64,000 bases of DNA. It comes from Plectrocnemia conspersa (lineage: Eukaryota; Arthropoda; Insecta; Trichoptera; Polycentropodidae). The notes under the pieces were generated by a model that made no database searches, was not told the origin of the DNA, and saw nothing but the letters and a program-made list of their open reading frames with translations. The DNA lies in the NCBI GenBank assembly GCA_009617715.1, contig VTFK01000356.1, positions 558,001 to 622,000 on the forward strand. The letters are read 5' to 3'. Positions 60,507-64,000 of this stretch are shown piece after piece (position 1 is the stretch's first letter; each line of letters begins with the position of its first letter). Position numbers and translations under genes: made by a program.

Positions 60507-61677
60507 AAAAATAAATCAATAATGATAAGTATATCGAACGTATATCCGTATCATGTACTTTAGAGCTAATAGTAGGGGTGTAAACCAAAACTTGCCATCT
60601 CTTTCTAAATTATTAATAGTGCTAGCTTCTGTACCGTTAGTATCATAAGATTCCCTATCGAGCTCGACGGTTTACCGTTACATTCTAATTAGAATCCACT
60701 ACTATTTGCCTCTCAGCCATACACCGTAGGAGTTTCCCTGCGCTTCTATAGAAATATTCACTTTTTTATTTTTATTATATAATAATGCTATTTTCTTATA
60801 ATAAATACAAATATTTTATTGCTTTTGGAAACAATAATAGTAGGAACACATTTAATAATGACTATAATAAATATATTTATTTAAAAGATCTTTGAAATTC
60901 TGCGGAAAATTAAATAAATCAGATACATAAGTAGCAAAATTGTGGAATGAAGTTAGTGATATTGTAGGTTAATCAAATTTATTCATTTAACAATTCAGAA
61001 CTGACGCCGATCCCCTAGAAATAAAAGTGGGAGGGGTGTCGCACGCAACGAAGAAAGAGATAAAGCATGCTATTTCGTGTAACAGTACTTCTTCCAGACG
61101 ACATGGGAATCTTATGAAGCGTACCGTTAGTCTCAAATCTGCTCTAATGGCAGCCCAAATATCCTCACTAACAACCCCTATGGACTTGTCAAAACTCCTG
61201 GAACGAAATTTTTAGAATCACATTTGCCACTTTCTAAATTTAATGGCATTATCGCATTATGACCGAGTTAAAATTCATAAAGCATATTTAAGCTTAACTG
61301 AGCTAATTTTTTTCCATTGGCATTATTGATTTTGGGTTTAAAATATCGAAATAAAAAATATCCCGTTACTAAATAGCATCATTGATATGACTTATAGTGA
61401 AATTATCGTTGATTTATAAAAAGGTATGCATTTTCGCAAATGTAAGAAAAAAACGCAAAAACTAATGGGACAACCTGATATGTTATATAAGATTTTACGA
61501 ACAAACCATATAGATTAGGTAGAAGTTTTCTCATTTTAAACTCGAGCCCTATATGTCACAATTTATACAACAAAAGTGACGTCTAGGAAAATTACCAAAC
61601 ATATATTTTTGCCCTTAAGTATTTTATCTTATTAAAAGATGAAGCTGGTTGTTTAGAGCCGCTTAAAAATAAGTAAT

Positions 61678-62160
61678 AGATTTTGAGAAAGCATTCAATT
61701 GCGTAAAACATACTAATCTTATAGGAGGGCTAAGTTCGATTAGGTTTTATGATAGAGATGTAAGATTGCTTAAAATCTGTAATAAGCATTGAAGGAGAAT
61801 AAACTGAAAATATTCAAAAGATATGTTGACAGGATTGTGTTCTTTTTCCTACTCTTTTTAATCTATACTTCCAAACCGTATTTAAAGCAGCACTCCAGGG
61901 ACAAAAATTAATTTAAGTCACCGGTGTATGCTGATATAAGACTTTTAACGAACTTCAGAGATCCGTGGGTAGTGTAAATAAATAATGTATAAAGAAAGGT
62001 CTACGAATTAACATCTATAAAATAAAATTTATGATAGTAAGTAAGCTCCTAGTGGGCCTGGTATGTTTAAAATTAAACAAAGATAGAATTGAGAGAGTGA
62101 AGCATTTTAAATATTCGGGTAGTTAAATAAGCAATGAAATGAACCCCAACGAAGAAGGTT
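61678..62160 (+). pseudogene. LINE reverse-transcriptase remnant
   Basis: Reads DFEKAFNCVKHTNLIGGL, then in another frame QDCVLFPTLFNLYFQTVFKA, then KGLRINIYKIKFMIVSK and RIERVKHFKYSGS. The order is RT palm, LSPTLFN-type motif and the downstream KTKxM / VxxFKYLG motifs of non-LTR elements. Many stops. Confidence 0.8.
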
Positions 62161-62369
62161 AAATCTTTAGCATATAAATGCCGATGTATTGTTAAATGTA
62201 ATAAAACGAGGAACACTATCAAAGCGAAGAAATTTATTAAAAAAATCATAATTATATTTATGAAGCGTACATTTTCTATCCGTTGATTTTTCAACGTGTA
62301 GTATTTCATAAAAATCGAGAGTCGGAGAAGACAGGCAACGACGACACTCCGCAAATTTTAATCCTCATT

Positions 62370-62800
62370 TTTAATTGATGTGCGGTGGCGAGTGTTCTGG
62401 GCAGATACCGGGGGCTGATGCCGACGGGGTGTTATCTCGTCAGCGGGGGGATTATTGCTGACGGGACGAACCCTGAACCCGGGATTACCCGACACTCCCG
62501 GGACTCCCGCTGCCTTGTGAAGCCGCAACCGTGCCCCCATCCCGTATCTTTCGCACACCTGTCAAGGCGTATGCACTGCATCGACGTTTCACAAATGATA
62601 CTGCTACGATGGAAATAACAACTGCACGGACCCTAAAGCAGATAGAGCCGGCTATTACGGGTCGGGAGAGTAATTGAAGTGCCATAAAATTTTCTAGGTC
62701 TCGTGGTTGAAAAATGTAGGGCACTCGGTGTGAGGGGAGGTCCTGCGGACGACACCCACTTCAAGTCCTCGCCTGAGGAAAATTGAGAGGCCTCTCCCTT
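62370..62800. other. GC-rich block of unknown origin
   Basis: Sharp rise in GC after the LINE remnant, with cgggggctgatgccgacggg and ctgaacccgggattacccga. It may be the 3' part of that LINE or another element. Open frames on both strands match no family I recognise. Confidence 0.3.
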
Positions 62801-63129
62801 TCAGAAGCTCTCCAAGAAAAATGGCGAAAACATACTTCTATCACAATATACCACTACATTATATACACGGGGCGCGTTTAAGAAATTTTGCGCCCCGGGC
62901 TAAATTTATTAACATATTTCATGTTAAAATGAACATATTTATATTTACTAGTTAATTTAGAGACTATTGTTCGGTGCGTATGTAGAATAAATGAGCGGTC
63001 ATTTAATTTATAATATAATTTATTTTAAAACATATATTACATTTATTATACTATTATAAACTTATGTTTTCTTCTGTATTTTTTTAAGCATAATTAACTA
63101 TTTATTAGTTTGCATAAAAAAATGTTGCT

Positions 63130-63270
63130 TCTGACAATATGCAGGCGCGTACGAGTGAGATATAAGGGCGTGCGTTACATGCGTTCCGCACGCCCACTTC
63201 TTCTCATTCACTCTCGTCACTTAACAAGCGAGCGAGCGAAAGGGAGTGTATTTCACCGTACGCGCTATCA
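63130..63270. repeat. Dispersed repeat shared with 24120-24350 (inverted)
   Basis: The segment ctctcgtcacttaacaagcg and its continuation is the reverse complement of the word at about 24150-24180. It lies beside a GC-richer cgtgcgttacatgcgttcc tract. Confidence 0.45.
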
Positions 63271-63309
63271 CAATACAATCGTTTCGCTAAATGCAATTAT
63301 AATAGTTTA

Positions 63310-64000
63310 AATCAGCGTTTCTCAACTTTATTGGGCCTGTAGTTTTTGAGTTTAAAATATTTTGCTACCCTACACACAATAGTTGCTCGAGAAAAATAAA
63401 TTAAAAATTACATATTAAATACTATATCATTTATTTTTAAATTACAAAATATATTTTTTATGAAAAATATCAAAAATAAAATAAGTAATAAATTAAAAGT
63501 TCACTTCATATAATGTGATCATTGTGCCTGATGAAAACTAGCAAGTTTATTAATATCTGGTTGCAATGAAGATTGCATCTATTCACAACATCAATACAGT
63601 TATGAGTGTTTGAGAGGAGATGCATGACTCGACTAAATCCAGATTCAACGAGATCAGATGTGAGAAATGCAATGAAATATAAACTGTGGAAATGTACGCG
63701 CCATTTCAGTGCTTTTTCAGATATTATTTTTATTGAATTTGAGCGTTAATATCATTTTGCAGATATATAAGATTTTCTTGCAATTCGATATATCAATTGC
63801 ATTCAACTAAATGGATCTATCAGCTAATCCGGAATTATTATATTTATTACACATTAAATAGCATATCATCATTAAGATCGTTATCTTATATTTCATTGTC
63901 AATACGTCAAATACACCCATACCTCGCTATACGGCCGCTCTTTATACGGCCCTCTTCAATTAAGGCACGTTTTCGATTTACGGCCTAAAATGTTTCGCTA
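63310..64000. other. AT-rich window end, hAT- and Tigger-like words only
   Basis: cagcgtttctcaactttattgggc near 63315 resembles a hAT tip, and tacctcgctatacggccgct near 63920 resembles a Tigger/mariner tip. Neither is paired. No gene seen. Confidence 0.35.

Noticed and set aside
62358..62724. Open frames on both strands at 62.4-62.7 kb as a gene
   Set aside because: GC-driven frames next to a dead LINE; probably element-derived.
1..64000. CRISPR array, prokaryotic operon or phage-like system
   Set aside because: The window is clearly eukaryotic: introns, BEL/LINE/SINE elements and animal gene families.

Overview
The window is nuclear DNA of an insect. It is very AT-rich, with split genes, short GT-AG introns and one very long intron. 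It carries BEL/Pao and LINE retroelements, many small DNA transposons and a tRNA-like SINE. The gene set (vihar/UBE2C-type E2, NOP9, Nervy, two insect-type secreted lipases) is animal and most like insects. I cannot fix the order. There are no operons, CRISPR arrays, rRNA genes or functional tRNA genes.

Layout. 1-2.2 kb: AT-rich flank with a hAT-like MITE. 2.2-2.9 kb, minus: a complete two-exon ubiquitin-conjugating enzyme E2 C. 4.0-10.4 kb, minus: a nearly full-length, young BEL/Pao retrotransposon with LTRs, a tRNA-Tyr primer site, gag-protease-RT and RNaseH-integrase, broken by one homopolymer frameshift. It ends about 160 bp before NOP9. 10.6-13.5 kb, plus: NOP9 in five exons, also with a homopolymer frameshift, in exon 1. 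14.65-50.6 kb, minus: nine exons of nervy (MTG/ETO co-repressor) with TAFH, NHR2, NHR3 and MYND domains; its first coding exon or exons were not found. The 27.4 kb intron between nervy exons at 43.7 and 16.3 kb holds, on the opposite strand, two complete tandem secreted lipases (27.3-31.3 and 31.5-32.9 kb), each predicted at 364 aa with an intact Ser-Asp-His triad. 50.6-64 kb: no gene recognised, only transposon-derived sequence.

The genes do not form one pathway. Vihar acts with the anaphase-promoting complex, NOP9 in small-subunit ribosome assembly, Nervy in transcriptional repression, and the lipases outside the cell. The more unusual material is structural: the lipases nested in nervy, a lipase-lipase gap of only 213 bp, a composite foldback plus G-run repeat family present as two long copies, interleaved TTAA-element termini, a MITE whose ends are built from iterated CpG-rich 15-mers, and two adjacent perfect hairpins. 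I found no convincing new multi-gene system. All exon joins are from reading splice sites and phase, not from transcripts.
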